From Bordetella bronchialis (GTDB lineage Bacteria > Pseudomonadota > Gammaproteobacteria > Burkholderiales > Burkholderiaceae_B), in contig NZ_CP016170.1 of assembly GCF_001676705.1 (NCBI RefSeq), positions 4,712,001 to 4,776,000 on the forward strand: 64,000 nt of DNA. The letters are read 5' to 3'. This document shows positions 33,493-42,383 of the stretch, in pieces. The translations under genes and the position numbers were made by a program. The notes under the pieces are model-generated. The model saw nothing but the letters and a program-made list of their open reading frames with translations, ran no database searches and was not told the origin of the DNA. Position 1 is the stretch's first letter, and every line of letters starts with the position of its first letter.

Positions 33493-34374
33493 ATGCGCTA
33501 CGACCTGACCAGCCTGGATTTATTCACCGCCGTGGCGGAGGAAAAAAACCTGACCCGGGCCGCCCGGCGCAAGCACCTGGCGGTATCGGCCATCAGCAAG
33601 CGCATCGCCGAACTGGAGACCCAGGCCGGGTCGCCCCTGCTGGTGCGCTATGCGCGCGGCGTGGACCTGACGCCCGCCGGCCAATCGCTGCTGCACTACG
33701 CCCGACAGATGCAGCACACGCTCGCCCTCATGGAAGAAGAACTGGCCGGCTACGCCGCCGGCGTCAAGGGACATGTGCGCATCCACGCCATCACATCCGC
33801 GCTGGCGCAATTCCTGCCCGGCGACATCGAGCGTTTCGCCAACGATTATCCCCAGATCAAGTTCGACATCGAGGAACGCGTCGGCTCGGCCGTGGTGCAG
33901 GCCGTGATCGACGGCCACGCCGACCTGGGCATTTTCGCGGAACAGACGCCCGCGCACGGCCTGCAGCTCTTTCCCTACCGCCAGGACGAACTGGTGGCGG
34001 TGGTGCCGGCCTCCCACCCGCTGGCGCAGCGGCAGAAAGTCCGCTTCGACACCTTGCTGGATTATGAATTCGTCGGGCCGCACCTGGAAAGCTCCGTGCA
34101 CGCGCTCCTGACGGCGCAGGCCAAGAAGCGCGGCAAGCCGCTGCGCCCGCGCATCCGCATCAGCGGCTTCGACTGCATGTGCAAACTGGTGGCGGCACAA
34201 CTGGGTATCGCCATCCTGCCGCGCGCCGTGGCCACCCCCTACCTGCGCGGCGGCAAGCTGCGCGCCCTGACGCTGGCGGAATCCTGGGCGCGCCGGGATT
34301 TACTGATCGGTGTACGCAGCATGGAAACGCTCCCGCCCACGGCGCGGTCCCTGGTGGGTTACCTGCGCGCCTGA
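33493..34374 (+). CDS. LysR-family regulator upstream of aconitase
   Basis: 293 residues. Helix-turn-helix DLFTAVAEEKNLTRAARRKH then LAVSAISKRIAELE, then an effector domain (VIDGHADLGIFAEQTPAHG, FPYRQDELVAVVPASHPL). It is followed on the same strand by aconitase, a lactonase-like propeller and a Bug receptor, so it may be the specific regulator of a tri- or dicarboxylate gene set. A perfect TTCGCCAA…TTGGCGAA inverted repeat after its stop could be its site. It is divergent from the ASCH gene. Confidence 0.9.
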   Translation: MRYDLTSLDLFTAVAEEKNLTRAARRKHLAVSAISKRIAELETQAGSPLLVRYARGVDLTPAGQSLLHYARQMQHTLALMEEELAGYAAGVKGHVRIHAITSALAQFLPGDIERFANDYPQIKFDIEERVGSAVVQAVIDGHADLGIFAEQTPAHGLQLFPYRQDELVAVVPASHPLAQRQKVRFDTLLDYEFVGPHLESSVHALLTAQAKKRGKPLRPRIRISGFDCMCKLVAAQLGIAILPRAVATPYLRGGKLRALTLAESWARRDLLIGVRSMETLPPTARSLVGYLRA

Positions 34375-34396
34375 CACACGACAAGCAGGCCTACCG

Positions 34397-34426
34397 TTCG
34401 CCAAACGGAAACGCTTGCTTGGCGAA
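34397..34426. promoter_or_regulatory. Inverted repeat upstream of aconitase gene
   Basis: TTCGCCAA (34397-34404) and TTGGCGAA (34419-34426) are perfect eight-base arms with a 14-base spacer, in the 119-base gap between the LysR stop and the aconitase start. It may be the LysR operator for the aconitase–lactonase–receptor genes, or a hairpin ending the LysR transcript; no strong U-run follows. Confidence 0.5.
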
Positions 34427-34493
34427 GCAGCAATTTTCAATGGCATCGCGGACGCTTACGATGCGGGCATATGACCGCCTGCCTTGCCGCGCC

Positions 34494-37139
34494 ATGAACC
34501 CGCCCGACCCCGCCCTGCTCGAACGCCTTGCCGTCAACGGCCGCGACTACGCCTATGTCGCGCTGCGCCGCCTGCTGCCGGCCGACCGGCTGGCCGCCCT
34601 GCCGTACTCGGTGCGCCTGCTTATCGAGAACGTCGCGCGCTGCCAGCCCGATGCCTTGCCCGCCGTCCTGGCGCGGGCGCAGGGACGCGGCCCGGCCTGC
34701 GAAGTCCCCTTCTATCCCAACCGGCTGATGTTCCACGACACGACCTGCCTGCCGGCCCTGGCGGACTTCGCCGGCATGCGCGACGCCGTGGCCGAACTGG
34801 GCGGCGATCCGGCGCGGGTCAATCCCTCGATCCCCGCCGTCCTGACCATCGACCATTCCGTCATCGTGGAGCACTACGACGAAGCGGACGCGGTGCGGGC
34901 CAACCTGGACATCGATTTCCGCCGCAATGGCGAACGGTATCGCTTTATCCGCTGGGCCGAACAGAGCCTGGACAACTTCAAGGTGATCCCGCCCGGCACC
35001 GGCATCATCCACCAGATGAATATGGAGGCGCTGGCCGAGGTCGTGTGCGAGACCCGCACCGCCGATGGCGCACACCTGCTGCATCCGGACGATATGGTGG
35101 CGACAGACAGCCATACGCCCATGATCAACGGCATCGGCGTGCTGGCCTGGGGCATAGGCGGGTTGGAAGGCCAGGCCGCCCTGCTGGGCGAACCGGTCCC
35201 CATCGCCTTCCCGGAAGTCGTCGGCGTGCGGCTGGAGAACCGCCTGCCCGCCGGCGTCACGGCCACGGACCTGGCGCTGACGCTGGCGCGCATCCTGCGC
35301 GCCCACGGCGTGGTGGGCAAGTTCGTCGAGTTCTTCGGCCCGGGCCTGTCCACGCTGGGCTGGGCGGCGCGCGCCACCGTGGCCAATATGGCGCCGGAGT
35401 ATGGCGCCACCGTCATGTTCTTTCCCTTCGATGACCAGGCCATGGACTTCCTGGTCCTGTCGGGGCGCCCGCCGGCCCACCGCGAACGCGTGCGCGCCTA
35501 TCTGCAAGCGCAAGGCTTGTGGCGGCGCGACGATATGCCGGCGCCCCGCTTCGATGCCGTCATCCCGCTGGACCTGGCGTCCGTGCAGCGCAGTGTCGCC
35601 GGGCCGCACCAGCCGCACGAACACCAGCCGCTGGCGCGCGCGGGCGCGTCCTTCAGCGAGCGCCTGGGCGTGGCCCGGGCCGCATCCCTGCCGGCGGACC
35701 GGCCGGTGGACGGCGCCGTGCTGGTGGCGGCGATCACCAGCTGCACCAACACCGCCAATCCCCTGCTGATGCTGCAGGCCGGCCTGCTGGCGCGCCGCGC
35801 GCGCCAGCGCGGCCTGCGGCGCCGGCCCTGGGTCAAGACCTCGCTGTCGCCCGGTTCCCGCACCGTCGGCGACTATCTCGCCCAGGCCGGCCTGATGCAG
35901 GACCTGGAAGCCCTGGGCTTCGGCCTGGTCGGCTTCGGCTGCATGACCTGTATCGGCAATTCCGGCGCGCTGGCGGCCGCCGCGGACACGCTGGTGGACC
36001 AGGGCCTGCGCGGCGTGGCCGTGTTGTCGGGCAACCGCAATTTCGAAGGCCGCGTCAATCCCAGGCTGCCGGCGGGCTACCTGGCCTCTCCCGCCCTGGT
36101 GGTGGCCTATGCCATCGCCGGCAATATCGGTATCGACCTGGAACACGAGCCCGTGGGCACGGACACGGCGGGCCGGCCGGTATGGCTGCGCGACATCATG
36201 CCCACCGACGAGGAAGTCGCCGCGCTGGCGCGCGAGGTACTGCGGCCCGAACTGTTCCAGCGGCGCCTGGAAACGCTCTGGACCGGCACGCCGCATTGGC
36301 GGGCCCTGTCGGCGCCGGCCAGCGTCCGCTATGGCTGGGATCCGGATTCCACTTACCTGCGGCGTCCGCGCTACCTGGAAACCGTGGCCGCACGGCCGGC
36401 TCCCCTGGCGGCCTTGCGCGATGCCCGCGCGCTGATGGTGTTCGGCGACAACGTCACCACGGACCATATCTCCCCCGCCGGGGCCATCCCGGCCGCCAGC
36501 GCGGCGGGGCAGTGGCTGCTGGCGCGCGGCGAGGCGCCGGAAGACCTGAACCAATACTCCACCCGCCGCAGCAACCACGAGGTCATGCTGCGCGGGGCCT
36601 ACACCAACAAGGCCGTGCGCAACCGCCTGGTCGGCGAGCGCGGCGGCGCGGGCGCCTGGGCCTGGGATGCGGACCGGCGCGAGGTACTGCCCGTCTACGA
36701 CGCGGCCGCCACCTATGCCGCGCGCGGCATTCCCTTGCTGGTGTTCGCCGGCTGGAACTACGGGGCCGGCTCCAGCCGCGACTGGGCGGCCAAGGCGCAG
36801 GCGCTGCTGGGCGTGCGCGCCGTGGTGGCCCGCAGCTTCGAACGCATCCACCGCAGCAACCTGATCGGCATGGGCGTACTGCCGCTGGTCTTCACCGGAC
36901 CGGCGCACGCGGACACGCTGGACCTGGACGGCAGCGAGCACTTCGACCTGCTCGGCCTGGACGGCCTGCGGGTGGGCGATAACACGCTGACCCTGTGCGT
37001 CCGCCGCGCCGGCGGCGGCCAGGACGATATACCGGTGTCGCTGCGCCTGGACGCGGAGCAGGAAGTCCGCTACCTGCGGCATGGGGGCGTGCTGCCCTAT
37101 GTCGTGCGCAAGTTGGCCTTCGGCCAGGCGCGGCCATGA
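34494..37139 (+). CDS. acnA: Aconitate hydratase, AcnA-type
   Basis: 881 residues from the ATG at 34494, chosen because the N-terminus then matches the AcnA style (VNGRDYAYVALRRL); in-frame ATGs at 34440 and 34461 exist. [4Fe-4S] ligands are Cys417 in SCTNTANP and Cys483/Cys486 in GFGCMTCIGNSG. The usual GCTTC reads GCMTC, an uncommon change. Substrate arginines are in SGNRNFEGR and the C-terminal swivel domain has NYGAGSSRDWAAK. It isomerises citrate to isocitrate via cis-aconitate, or acts on a related tricarboxylate. The setting (LysR, lactonase, Bug receptor) rather than TCA-cycle genes suggests an accessory, substrate-induced aconitase. Confidence 0.92.
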   Translation: MNPPDPALLERLAVNGRDYAYVALRRLLPADRLAALPYSVRLLIENVARCQPDALPAVLARAQGRGPACEVPFYPNRLMFHDTTCLPALADFAGMRDAVAELGGDPARVNPSIPAVLTIDHSVIVEHYDEADAVRANLDIDFRRNGERYRFIRWAEQSLDNFKVIPPGTGIIHQMNMEALAEVVCETRTADGAHLLHPDDMVATDSHTPMINGIGVLAWGIGGLEGQAALLGEPVPIAFPEVVGVRLENRLPAGVTATDLALTLARILRAHGVVGKFVEFFGPGLSTLGWAARATVANMAPEYGATVMFFPFDDQAMDFLVLSGRPPAHRERVRAYLQAQGLWRRDDMPAPRFDAVIPLDLASVQRSVAGPHQPHEHQPLARAGASFSERLGVARAASLPADRPVDGAVLVAAITSCTNTANPLLMLQAGLLARRARQRGLRRRPWVKTSLSPGSRTVGDYLAQAGLMQDLEALGFGLVGFGCMTCIGNSGALAAAADTLVDQGLRGVAVLSGNRNFEGRVNPRLPAGYLASPALVVAYAIAGNIGIDLEHEPVGTDTAGRPVWLRDIMPTDEEVAALAREVLRPELFQRRLETLWTGTPHWRALSAPASVRYGWDPDSTYLRRPRYLETVAARPAPLAALRDARALMVFGDNVTTDHISPAGAIPAASAAGQWLLARGEAPEDLNQYSTRRSNHEVMLRGAYTNKAVRNRLVGERGGAGAWAWDADRREVLPVYDAAATYAARGIPLLVFAGWNYGAGSSRDWAAKAQALLGVRAVVARSFERIHRSNLIGMGVLPLVFTGPAHADTLDLDGSEHFDLLGLDGLRVGDNTLTLCVRRAGGGQDDIPVSLRLDAEQEVRYLRHGGVLPYVVRKLAFGQARP

Positions 37140-38203
37140 ACCACCATGTCTACGTGGGCTGCCGCACCACGCGTGAACGCAATGCGCGCGGCCGCGGCAT
37201 CACCGTCTGGCGCCACGACGCCGCCAGCGGCGCCTTGCGCCTGGTGCAGGAAGTCGACGGCCTGGTGAATCCCTCCTACCTGGCCTTGGGACGCACGGCG
37301 CGCGTGCTCTATACCGTGCACGGCGATGCCAGCGAAATCAGCGCCTATCGCATCGACCCGCACAGCGGCCGCCTGGCCTTCCTGAACCGGCGCGCCACCG
37401 AAGGCCGCAATCCCGTGCACCTGGCGGTGTCGCCCGACGGCCGCCACATCGTCGTGTCCAACCACCTGAGCGGCACGCTGGCCGTGCTGCCGCTGGCCGA
37501 GGACGGCGCGCTGCTGCCTGTCAGCCAGACGCTGGCCCTGCACGGCGAACCCGGCCCGCACCGCGTCGAGCAGCCGCATGCCAAGCCCCACTTCAACCCC
37601 TTCGACCCCACGGGACGCCATGTGGTCGTACCCGACAAGGGGCTGGACCGCATCTTCAGCTTCCGTTTCGAGGACGGCCGGCTGTCGCCCGCGGCCGCGC
37701 CTTGCGTGCCGGCGCGCGAAGGCGCGGGCCCCCGGCACATCGCGTTCCACCCGTCCGCCCCCCTGGCTTATGCGGTCAACGAACTGGATTCCACCGTCAC
37801 GGCCTATCGCCACGAGGCCGCGACCGGCGCGCTGACGCCCTTCCAGGTTCTGCCCACGCTGCCGGACAGCTGCACCGGCAACAGCCGCGCCGCCGCCATC
37901 GCCATCGACGCGCGCGGCCGCCACCTGTATGCCTCCAACCGAGGCGACGACAGCATCGCGTTGTTCCACATCGAGTCCGCCGGCGGGCGCCTGCGCTTCA
38001 TCCGCGCCTATGGCACCGGCGGCCGCACGCCACGCTTTTTTACGCTGGACCCGCAAGGCCGCTTCCTGTACGCCGCCAACGAGGACAGCGACACCATCGT
38101 CGCCTTCCACGTCGACGCGGCCAGCGGCGAACTGACGCATGCCGGCATCGCGGCGGAGACCGGCAGCCCGGTCTGCATGGTGTTCCGCCAGGCATCGCCC
38201 TAG
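37136..38203 (+). CDS. Lactonase-family beta-propeller (6-phosphogluconolactonase/carboxymuconate cyclase-like)
   Basis: 355 residues starting in an ATGA overlap with aconitase. It has no signal peptide, so it is cytosolic, unlike the YVTN protein at 7922-8989. Blades include VYVGCRTTRERNARGRGI, NPVHLAVSPDGRHIVVSNHL, KPHFNPFDPTGRHVVVPDKG and TPRFFTLDPQGRFLYAANED, the pattern of the seven-bladed lactonase family (YbhE, carboxymuconate cyclase). It probably opens or forms a lactone of a polycarboxylate. Coupled translation with aconitase supports a shared pathway. The substrate is not known; a pentose-phosphate role is less likely because a DevB-type lactonase exists in the sugar-phosphate cluster. 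Confidence 0.85.
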   Translation: MNHHVYVGCRTTRERNARGRGITVWRHDAASGALRLVQEVDGLVNPSYLALGRTARVLYTVHGDASEISAYRIDPHSGRLAFLNRRATEGRNPVHLAVSPDGRHIVVSNHLSGTLAVLPLAEDGALLPVSQTLALHGEPGPHRVEQPHAKPHFNPFDPTGRHVVVPDKGLDRIFSFRFEDGRLSPAAAPCVPAREGAGPRHIAFHPSAPLAYAVNELDSTVTAYRHEAATGALTPFQVLPTLPDSCTGNSRAAAIAIDARGRHLYASNRGDDSIALFHIESAGGRLRFIRAYGTGGRTPRFFTLDPQGRFLYAANEDSDTIVAFHVDAASGELTHAGIAAETGSPVCMVFRQASP

Positions 38204-38275
38204 ACCGCGCCGGCTTTGGAATGGCTTCATCGACAAGCCACATTGAACCGGGATCGCACCCGGAGGAGACACATC

Positions 38276-39271
38276 ATGACCCGCCTTATCCCGCGCCTGC
38301 GCGCCACCCTGGCCATCGCCGCCGCGCTGCTGGCCCTGCCCCAAGCCGCCCGCGCGGCGAACGACTATCCCGCCATGCCCGTGCGGCTGATCGTGCCGTA
38401 TACGGCCGGCGGCGGCGTGGACCTGATCGCGCGCCTGATGGCCGAGCGCCTGCACGACACACTGGGCCAGTCCATCATCGTCGAAAACAAGCCCGGGGCC
38501 AGCGGCATGATAGGGGCCAACTACGTGGCCAAGGCCAAGCCGGACGGCTACACCATCCTGCTGTCGGCGGCGGGGGAAATCGTGGTGAATCCCTCGCTGT
38601 ACAAGGAAAAGATGATGTTCGACCCGTCGCGCGAACTGGCCTCGGTGACGCTGGTCGCGCGCATCCCCAATGTGCTGGTGGTCAATCCCTCGGTCCCGGC
38701 GCGCACGCCGGCCGAACTGCTGGCGTATGCCAGGTCGCAGCCCGGCAAACTGACTTTTTCCTCCAGCGGCGTGGGCAACCTTCAGCATGTATCGGGCGCG
38801 CTGCTCGATCGCATGGGCGGCATCGACGTGCGCCACATCCCCTACAAGGGCGCGGCGCAGCAGATCGCCGACGTGGTGGCCCAGCACGTCACCATGACCT
38901 TCACCAGCGTCGCGGCGGCCATGCCCTTCATCAAGAGCGGCCAGGTGCGTCCCATCGCCGTCACGTCCACGCACCGGCTGGAGGCGCTGCCCCAAGTGCC
39001 GGCCTTGTCGGAGACCCCGGCGCTGGGCGGCTACGAGGTCGTCAACTGGTTCGGCCTGTTCGCGCCGGGCGCCACGCCGGCCGCGATCCTGGACAAGCTG
39101 AACCAGGCCGCCGTGGCGGCGATGAAAGACCCGCGCCTGCTGCAGGCGCTGAAGGACCAGGGCGCGGAACCGGCCCCCGGCTCGCGCCAGGACTTCGACG
39201 CCTTCCGCCGCGCCGAGACCGCGAAGTTCGCCAAGGTCATCGCGGACACCGGCATCACGCTGCAGGAGTGA
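38276..39271 (+). CDS. Bug-family (TctC) periplasmic solute receptor
   Basis: 331 residues from the ATG at 38276, with GGAGGAG nine bases upstream. Signal peptide residues 1-27 (…ARAAN). Bug motifs: YPAMPVRLIVPYTAGGGVD, ENKPGASGMIGANYVAKAKP and HIPYKGAAQQIADVVAQH. It should capture a carboxylate in the periplasm and present it to a TctAB-type membrane transporter encoded elsewhere. Its place after aconitase and the lactonase suggests a citrate-, aconitate- or tartrate-like ligand. It is only about 39 % alike by eye to the Bug protein at 13047-14039 and so is not a recent duplicate; that figure is a rough impression rather than a calculation. Confidence 0.92.
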   Translation: MTRLIPRLRATLAIAAALLALPQAARAANDYPAMPVRLIVPYTAGGGVDLIARLMAERLHDTLGQSIIVENKPGASGMIGANYVAKAKPDGYTILLSAAGEIVVNPSLYKEKMMFDPSRELASVTLVARIPNVLVVNPSVPARTPAELLAYARSQPGKLTFSSSGVGNLQHVSGALLDRMGGIDVRHIPYKGAAQQIADVVAQHVTMTFTSVAAAMPFIKSGQVRPIAVTSTHRLEALPQVPALSETPALGGYEVVNWFGLFAPGATPAAILDKLNQAAVAAMKDPRLLQALKDQGAEPAPGSRQDFDAFRRAETAKFAKVIADTGITLQE

Positions 39272-39278
39272 TCGACCC

Positions 39279-40415
39279 TTACCTGCCCGCCACGGCGGCG
39301 GCGCGCCGCCATTGCGCATCGTCCATGGCCAGCCTGAACCCCAGGTGGGACATGCTGTTGTAGGGATCGGTGCCGCGGCGTGCGCTGGGCCGGTAGCTCA
39401 GGCAATACGTTTCGTCGCACAGGAACGAGCCGCCGCGCGTAACGCGCTTGGGTGCGTTGGCCGGGACGCCCGCGTCGTAGGGATCGTAGCTGTCGGCCGG
39501 ACCGCGCGGATCGACCAGGGTCTTGCCGCTGGCGGCCTGGCGCTGGAACTGGTCGTAGCGATACCAGTCCGCCGTCCACTGCCACGCGTTGCCCGTCATG
39601 TCCGACAAGCCGTAGCCATTGGGCGGATAGGTGCCCACCGGGCTGGTTCCCGGCGCGGTCCGCGACGCCGGATCCGTGACGGGAAAAGGCCGTGGCTGCT
39701 GTCCCCGCCATACGTTGGCCATCTGTTTGCCGCCGGGCGAGAACTCGTCCCCCCACGCATAGGTGGCCTGATCCAGGCCGCCGCGCGCGGCGAACTCCCA
39801 TTCCGCCTCGGTGGGCAGGCGCTTGTGCGCCCATTTGGCATAGGCTTCGGCGTCCTCATACGAGACCTGCACGACGGGATGGTCGTCCTTGCCATCGATA
39901 TTGCTGGCGGGTCCCAGGGGATGCCGCCAATCCGCGCCCGGCACATAGCGCCACCAGCGGCCGACGTTATCCAGCGCCACGGGGCCGGACGTGCCCACGA
40001 ATACCATCGCGCCCGGCACCAGCGCGGCATCGGGGGGCCTGGGCGTGCCGGGCGGCAACTGCACGCGCAGTGTTTCCCATTCCGGCTTGCGCTCCGCCGT
40101 CGTAACATAGCCGGTGGCCTCGACGAACTTGCGGAAATCCGCATTGGTCACGTGGTGCCGGTCTATCCAGTATCCATGCACCATGACCGGATGCGCCGGC
40201 CGCTCGTTCGGCTGTGCGGGCCGCGCGTCGCTGCCCATCATGAAGGTCCCGCCGGGCACCCACACCATGCCGACGGGCCCCTTCACACCGTCGCCGGCAC
40301 GGATCTCCGGCGCCTGCGGGGCCTTGGATATGCGCAAGGCGGCGGCGGCGCCGCCGATGCCCAGCACGGCGACCAGCGCCAGCGCCAGGGTGCGCTGCTT
40401 GTAGAGTGGCTTCAT
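39279..40415 (-). CDS. Formylglycine-generating enzyme (sulfatase-modifying factor)
   Basis: 378 residues with an N-terminal hydrophobic anchor or signal (residues 8-27). FGE-sulfatase domain motifs: GMVWVPGGTFMMGSD, WIDRHHVTNADFRKF, LPTEAEWEFAARGG and MTGNAWQWTADWY. The catalytic pair is intact: Cys333 and Cys338 in RGGSFLCDETYCLSYR, the same five-residue spacing as Cys336/Cys341 of human FGE. It oxidises a sulfatase cysteine to formylglycine using O2 and copper. It lies 38 bases downstream of the sulfatase gene on the same strand, so enzyme and activator are co-expressed. The N-terminal anchor suggests modification outside the cytoplasm. Confidence 0.93.
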   Translation of the reverse strand: MKPLYKQRTLALALVAVLGIGGAAAALRISKAPQAPEIRAGDGVKGPVGMVWVPGGTFMMGSDARPAQPNERPAHPVMVHGYWIDRHHVTNADFRKFVEATGYVTTAERKPEWETLRVQLPPGTPRPPDAALVPGAMVFVGTSGPVALDNVGRWWRYVPGADWRHPLGPASNIDGKDDHPVVQVSYEDAEAYAKWAHKRLPTEAEWEFAARGGLDQATYAWGDEFSPGGKQMANVWRGQQPRPFPVTDPASRTAPGTSPVGTYPPNGYGLSDMTGNAWQWTADWYRYDQFQRQAASGKTLVDPRGPADSYDPYDAGVPANAPKRVTRGGSFLCDETYCLSYRPSARRGTDPYNSMSHLGFRLAMDDAQWRRAAAVAGR

Positions 40416-40453
40416 GGCTCAGGTCTCCGCATCGGTTTCCGCGCACACAGGCC

Positions 40454-42064
40454 TTATTGGCCCACGTGCGATTCCATGGCCCGCTGGATCTGCTCCTTGA
40501 CCGCGTCCAGGTTGAACGTCGCGCCCCGCTGCATGGGCGGGAACTCGAGCGCGGTCTGCGCCAGTTCCGCGATCTCTTTCTGCACGAACTGGAAGCGCCA
40601 GAACTGATAGACGAACCAGCTGTAGAAATGGAGCGACCCATTGGCCCCATTGGGAATGCCGGTCCGTTCGAACGGGTCCAGCCGCAGGTTGACAAGGATG
40701 GGCCAATCGACCTTGATCGTCCCGCCCAGCCAGCCGTTGGGCTGGTCGGTGAAGCGGTACTTGTAGTCGTCGATGCGCACGGCCGACAGCGTGCTTTCCG
40801 TGAAATAGATGACCTCGTGCCGCGCCGACGGCCCCTGGCCGGTGATCAGCGAGGTTTGGTCGTAGCCGTCCAGGTGCACCTTGTAGGTCCGGTCGCCCAT
40901 CACCTTGCCGTTCTTCAGCTCGTCGATGATGCCGGGGTTGCCCGCCGCCGCCACGAACGTCGGGAACCAATCCATGCCGGAGAATATCCCGTTCTCCACC
41001 TTGCCGGCCGGGACCTTGCCAGGCCAGCGCAGTATGGCCGGCACGCGGAAGCCGCCTTCCAGCGCCGTGCCCTTGCCGCCCGCGAACGGCGTCTGCCCGC
41101 CATCGGGCCAGGTGAAGTTCTCGGCGCCGTTATCCGTCGTGAAGACGACGATGGTGTTCTGGTCCACGCCCATGTCCTTCAGCTTCTTCAGCACCAGGCC
41201 GACATCGTCGTCCAGCTGCGACATGCCCGCCTCCGACACGGACCAGCCGTTCTCGGCGTTGCGGCGCGACTCGTATTTTTCCGACAGGTGCGTCACGACG
41301 TGCATGCGGGTCGGGTTCAGCCACAGGAAGAAGGGCTTGCCGTCCTTGTTCGCCTTCTCGATGAAGGCCAGGGCCTTGTCGCGGATCTCATCGTCGACGG
41401 TTTCCATCCGCTTGGGATATAGCGGGCCGGCATCCTCGATTTTCTGTTTGCCTATCTTTCCCCAGCGAGGCTGGACCGTGGCGTCGTCCGTCGTGGTGGC
41501 CCAGGTGTGCAGCATGTTGCGCGGGCCGACCAGATCCTTGAGCTCCTGCGGGTAGTTGGGATGAGCCGGATCCTCCATCGCGTCCAGGTGGTACAGGTAG
41601 CCGAAGAACTCGTCGAAGCCATGCACCGTCGGCAGGAATTGGTTCAGGTCGCCCAGATGGTTCTTGCCGAATTGTCCGGTGGCATAACCCATGGCTTTCA
41701 GCGCGGTGGCGATCGTCGGCGCCTGGGCGGGCATCCCTATCGTCGATCCGGCCTGGCCCACCGTCGTCAGGCCGGTGCGTATGGGCAGCTCGCCCGTGAT
41801 GAAGTTCGCGCGGCCGGCGGTGCAGCTGGCCTCGGCGTAATAGTCGGTGAAGCGCATCCCTTCTGCCGCGAGCTGGTCCAGGTTGGGCGTCTTGCTGGCC
41901 ATGATGCCCTGGTGATAGGCGCCGATGTTGAACCAGCCGATATCGTCGCCCATGATGACGACGATGTTGGGCGGCTTGGCCGCCGTCTGGGCTAGTCCCG
42001 GCGTGGCGATCGCCCACAACAGGGCGGCCGGGACCAGCAAGCGTGCTAGGGATCGTGGCTTCAT
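40454..42064 (-). CDS. Arylsulfatase, periplasmic, C-x-A-x-R type
   Basis: 536 residues from the ATG at 42064 with GAGGAG upstream. Signal peptide residues 1-26 (…GLAQT). Metal site Asp40/Asp41 in IVVIMGDDIGW; the modified residue is Cys81 in SCTAGRANFITGE, so the sulfatase signature C-x-P-x-R reads C-T-A-G-R, a variant seen in some bacterial enzymes. TTDNGAENFTWPDGGQ and GTALEGGFRVPAILRWPG supply further conserved residues. It hydrolyses sulfate esters, either for sulfur scavenging or to free a carbon skeleton. The FGE gene directly follows. The long C-terminal region (LDPFERTG…) is typical for this family. Substrate unknown. Confidence 0.92.
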   Translation of the reverse strand: MKPRSLARLLVPAALLWAIATPGLAQTAAKPPNIVVIMGDDIGWFNIGAYHQGIMASKTPNLDQLAAEGMRFTDYYAEASCTAGRANFITGELPIRTGLTTVGQAGSTIGMPAQAPTIATALKAMGYATGQFGKNHLGDLNQFLPTVHGFDEFFGYLYHLDAMEDPAHPNYPQELKDLVGPRNMLHTWATTTDDATVQPRWGKIGKQKIEDAGPLYPKRMETVDDEIRDKALAFIEKANKDGKPFFLWLNPTRMHVVTHLSEKYESRRNAENGWSVSEAGMSQLDDDVGLVLKKLKDMGVDQNTIVVFTTDNGAENFTWPDGGQTPFAGGKGTALEGGFRVPAILRWPGKVPAGKVENGIFSGMDWFPTFVAAAGNPGIIDELKNGKVMGDRTYKVHLDGYDQTSLITGQGPSARHEVIYFTESTLSAVRIDDYKYRFTDQPNGWLGGTIKVDWPILVNLRLDPFERTGIPNGANGSLHFYSWFVYQFWRFQFVQKEIAELAQTALEFPPMQRGATFNLDAVKEQIQRAMESHVGQ

Positions 42065-42383
42065 ATCAGGGCTCCTCGACGGTTGTCCTTGGAGGAAGCC
42101 GAAGCCGACGCACTGACGCAACCCGCCGATTCCGCTTCCGTATCCACAGCGTCTGGGTGATGCGGGGTATGGCGGGCTGGGTGAAGCGGCGGCCGCAAAA
42201 GGATGGCAACGCCGCACGGCGGGATATCCTTCGCCGGGGTGACCAGATTAGGCAGGGCTTACGGCCGATTTCCACGTCGTAAACCCGGACGTAATCCGAA
42301 CGTGCATCTCCGAAATCGCGATGCCGGCGGCCGGCGCGGTCCGCGCGAGGCGGCCGCCCGGCTATCCCGGCTACCTGTTCGCG
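42065..42383. other. Intergenic stretch without a recognisable gene
   Basis: 319 bases between the start of the leftward sulfatase gene and the end of the leftward hydroxyacid dehydrogenase gene. It presumably holds the sulfatase promoter. A short palindrome GCGCGG-T-CCGCGC lies at 42334-42346. No open frame with domain character and no sulfur-regulator site could be identified by eye. Confidence 0.5.

Noticed and set aside
37136..38203. Second 6-phosphogluconolactonase of the pentose-phosphate pathway
   Set aside because: The fold fits that family, but it is coupled to aconitase and a carboxylate receptor, and a DevB-type enzyme is already in the sugar-phosphate cluster, so the generic lactonase call is safer.
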